Assembly (NCBI GenBank): GCA_021782195.1
Contig: JAJXVI010000173.1
Span: 1-5,897, forward strand
DNA length: 5,897 bases
Reading direction: 5' to 3'
From: a bacterium
GTDB lineage: Bacteria; Vulcanimicrobiota; Xenobia; RGZZ01
Below the pieces are notes generated by a model. It had not been told where the DNA came from, searched no databases, and saw only the letters and a program-made list of their open reading frames with translations. The position numbers were made by a program, and so were the translations under genes. Shown here one piece after another: positions 5,677 to 5,897 of this stretch (position 1 is the stretch's first letter; each line of letters begins with the position of its first letter).

Positions 5677-5727
5677 CCTGTATTTTCCTACCCAGTTCGA
5701 AGAAATTCCAAGAGCATTCAATACAGG
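5677..5727. repeat. 8 bp inverted repeat CCTGTATT ... AATACAGG with 35 bp spacer
   Basis: CCTGTATT (5677-5684) is exactly repeated inverted as AATACAGG (5720-5727). The spacer contains the palindrome TTCGAA. The block is AT-richer than its surroundings and overlaps the weak minus-strand promoter candidate. It could be a paired binding site or a large-loop hairpin; chance is not excluded. Confidence 0.3.
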
Positions 5728-5838
5728 TCGCACGGGAAAGATCACGCGTCCCTGGAACACGCGGACGGGTCCGCACAACGTGGTCTCTCTCTCCTTTGCG
5801 GTGCCGGCGCGAACAGGTCTGCCAGCAACCGAACGGTG

Positions 5839-5897
5839 GGACGTCGCGGCGGCGGAAGGCGCGGACGTCGCGGCGGCGGACGGCGCGGACGTCCCCG
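5839..5897. repeat. 24 bp tandem repeat, about 2.5 copies, cut by the window edge
   Basis: GGACGTC recurs at 5839, 5863 and 5887 at an exact 24 bp period; the first two units (5839-5862, 5863-5886) differ at a single base. The period is eight codons, so it keeps frame in any reading. On the minus strand one frame gives TSAPSAAA repeats, a typical low-complexity linker; on the plus strand the frames give DVAAAEGA-type or Arg/Gly-rich repeats. This suggests part of a coding repeat belonging to a gene mostly outside the window. Confidence 0.85.

Larger units (their letters stand above)
5440..5897. other. 458 bp upstream region without a supported gene
   Basis: Several frames stay open but none has a recognisable domain. 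On the plus strand an ATG at 5540 opens a frame that runs off the window (MIQDARNSRT..., ending in ADVAAADGADVP). On the minus strand one frame enters from the edge with TSAPSAAA repeats and stops at TAG near 5612. A second minus frame, Cys-rich (CWQTC, CIEC, CKC), runs to 5417 and overlaps the regulator start. A possible minus-strand promoter is TTGGAA (5711-5706), 18 bp, GAAAAT (5687-5682), about 240 bp before the regulator; the match is weak. Taken together this is most likely a regulatory region plus the end or start of a neighbouring gene cut by the window. Confidence 0.4.

Overview
The window comes from a diderm (Gram-negative type) bacterium with a moderately high G+C genome. The evidence is an outer-membrane beta-barrel of the FadL/OmpP1 family with a signal peptide, and the end of a type II secretion inner-membrane protein. 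Codon third positions are mostly G/C. The sequence does not fix the lineage; I would not go beyond 'proteobacterium-like or another GC-rich diderm phylum'.

Layout, left to right. Positions 3-170 (+) hold the last 55 codons of a GspF/PilC-family protein, cut by the window edge. Positions 171-452 are a regulatory intergenic stretch with several short inverted repeats, including a textbook CRP-type box (TGTGA-N6-TCACA) 57 bp before the next start codon. Positions 453-1763 (+) encode the FadL-family porin. It converges, with a 16 bp gap and no visible terminator, on a three-gene minus-strand set read from right to left: an OmpR/PhoB-type response regulator (5439-4705), a PhoR/WalK-type membrane histidine kinase (4548-2599) and a HAD-superfamily hydrolase (2550-1780). 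Positions 5440-5897 upstream of the regulator hold no gene I can support. They carry two short palindromes just before the regulator, a spaced 8 bp inverted repeat, and a codon-periodic 24 bp tandem repeat running off the window edge.

How the parts may work together. The regulator and kinase form an apparently intact two-component system: the kinase has H399 and N/G-box residues, and the regulator has D52 and K101. An extracytoplasmic signal would act through HAMP and PAS domains on H399 and then on D52 of the regulator, which has a winged-helix DNA-binding output. The HAD enzyme follows on the same strand after 48 bp and may be co-transcribed; its substrate cannot be read from the sequence. 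FadL probably imports hydrophobic compounds such as fatty acids across the outer membrane, and the CRP-type box suggests control by a CRP/FNR-family activator.

The most unusual local structure is a 20 bp tandem repeat (three copies, 2541-2600) between the kinase and HAD genes. Each copy carries the same ATG-TCT-GCG start region. Because 20 is not a multiple of 3, the three ATGs lie in three different frames; only the last opens the HAD gene, and the other two give overlapping 10-residue peptides. No mobile element, CRISPR array, tRNA or rRNA was seen.
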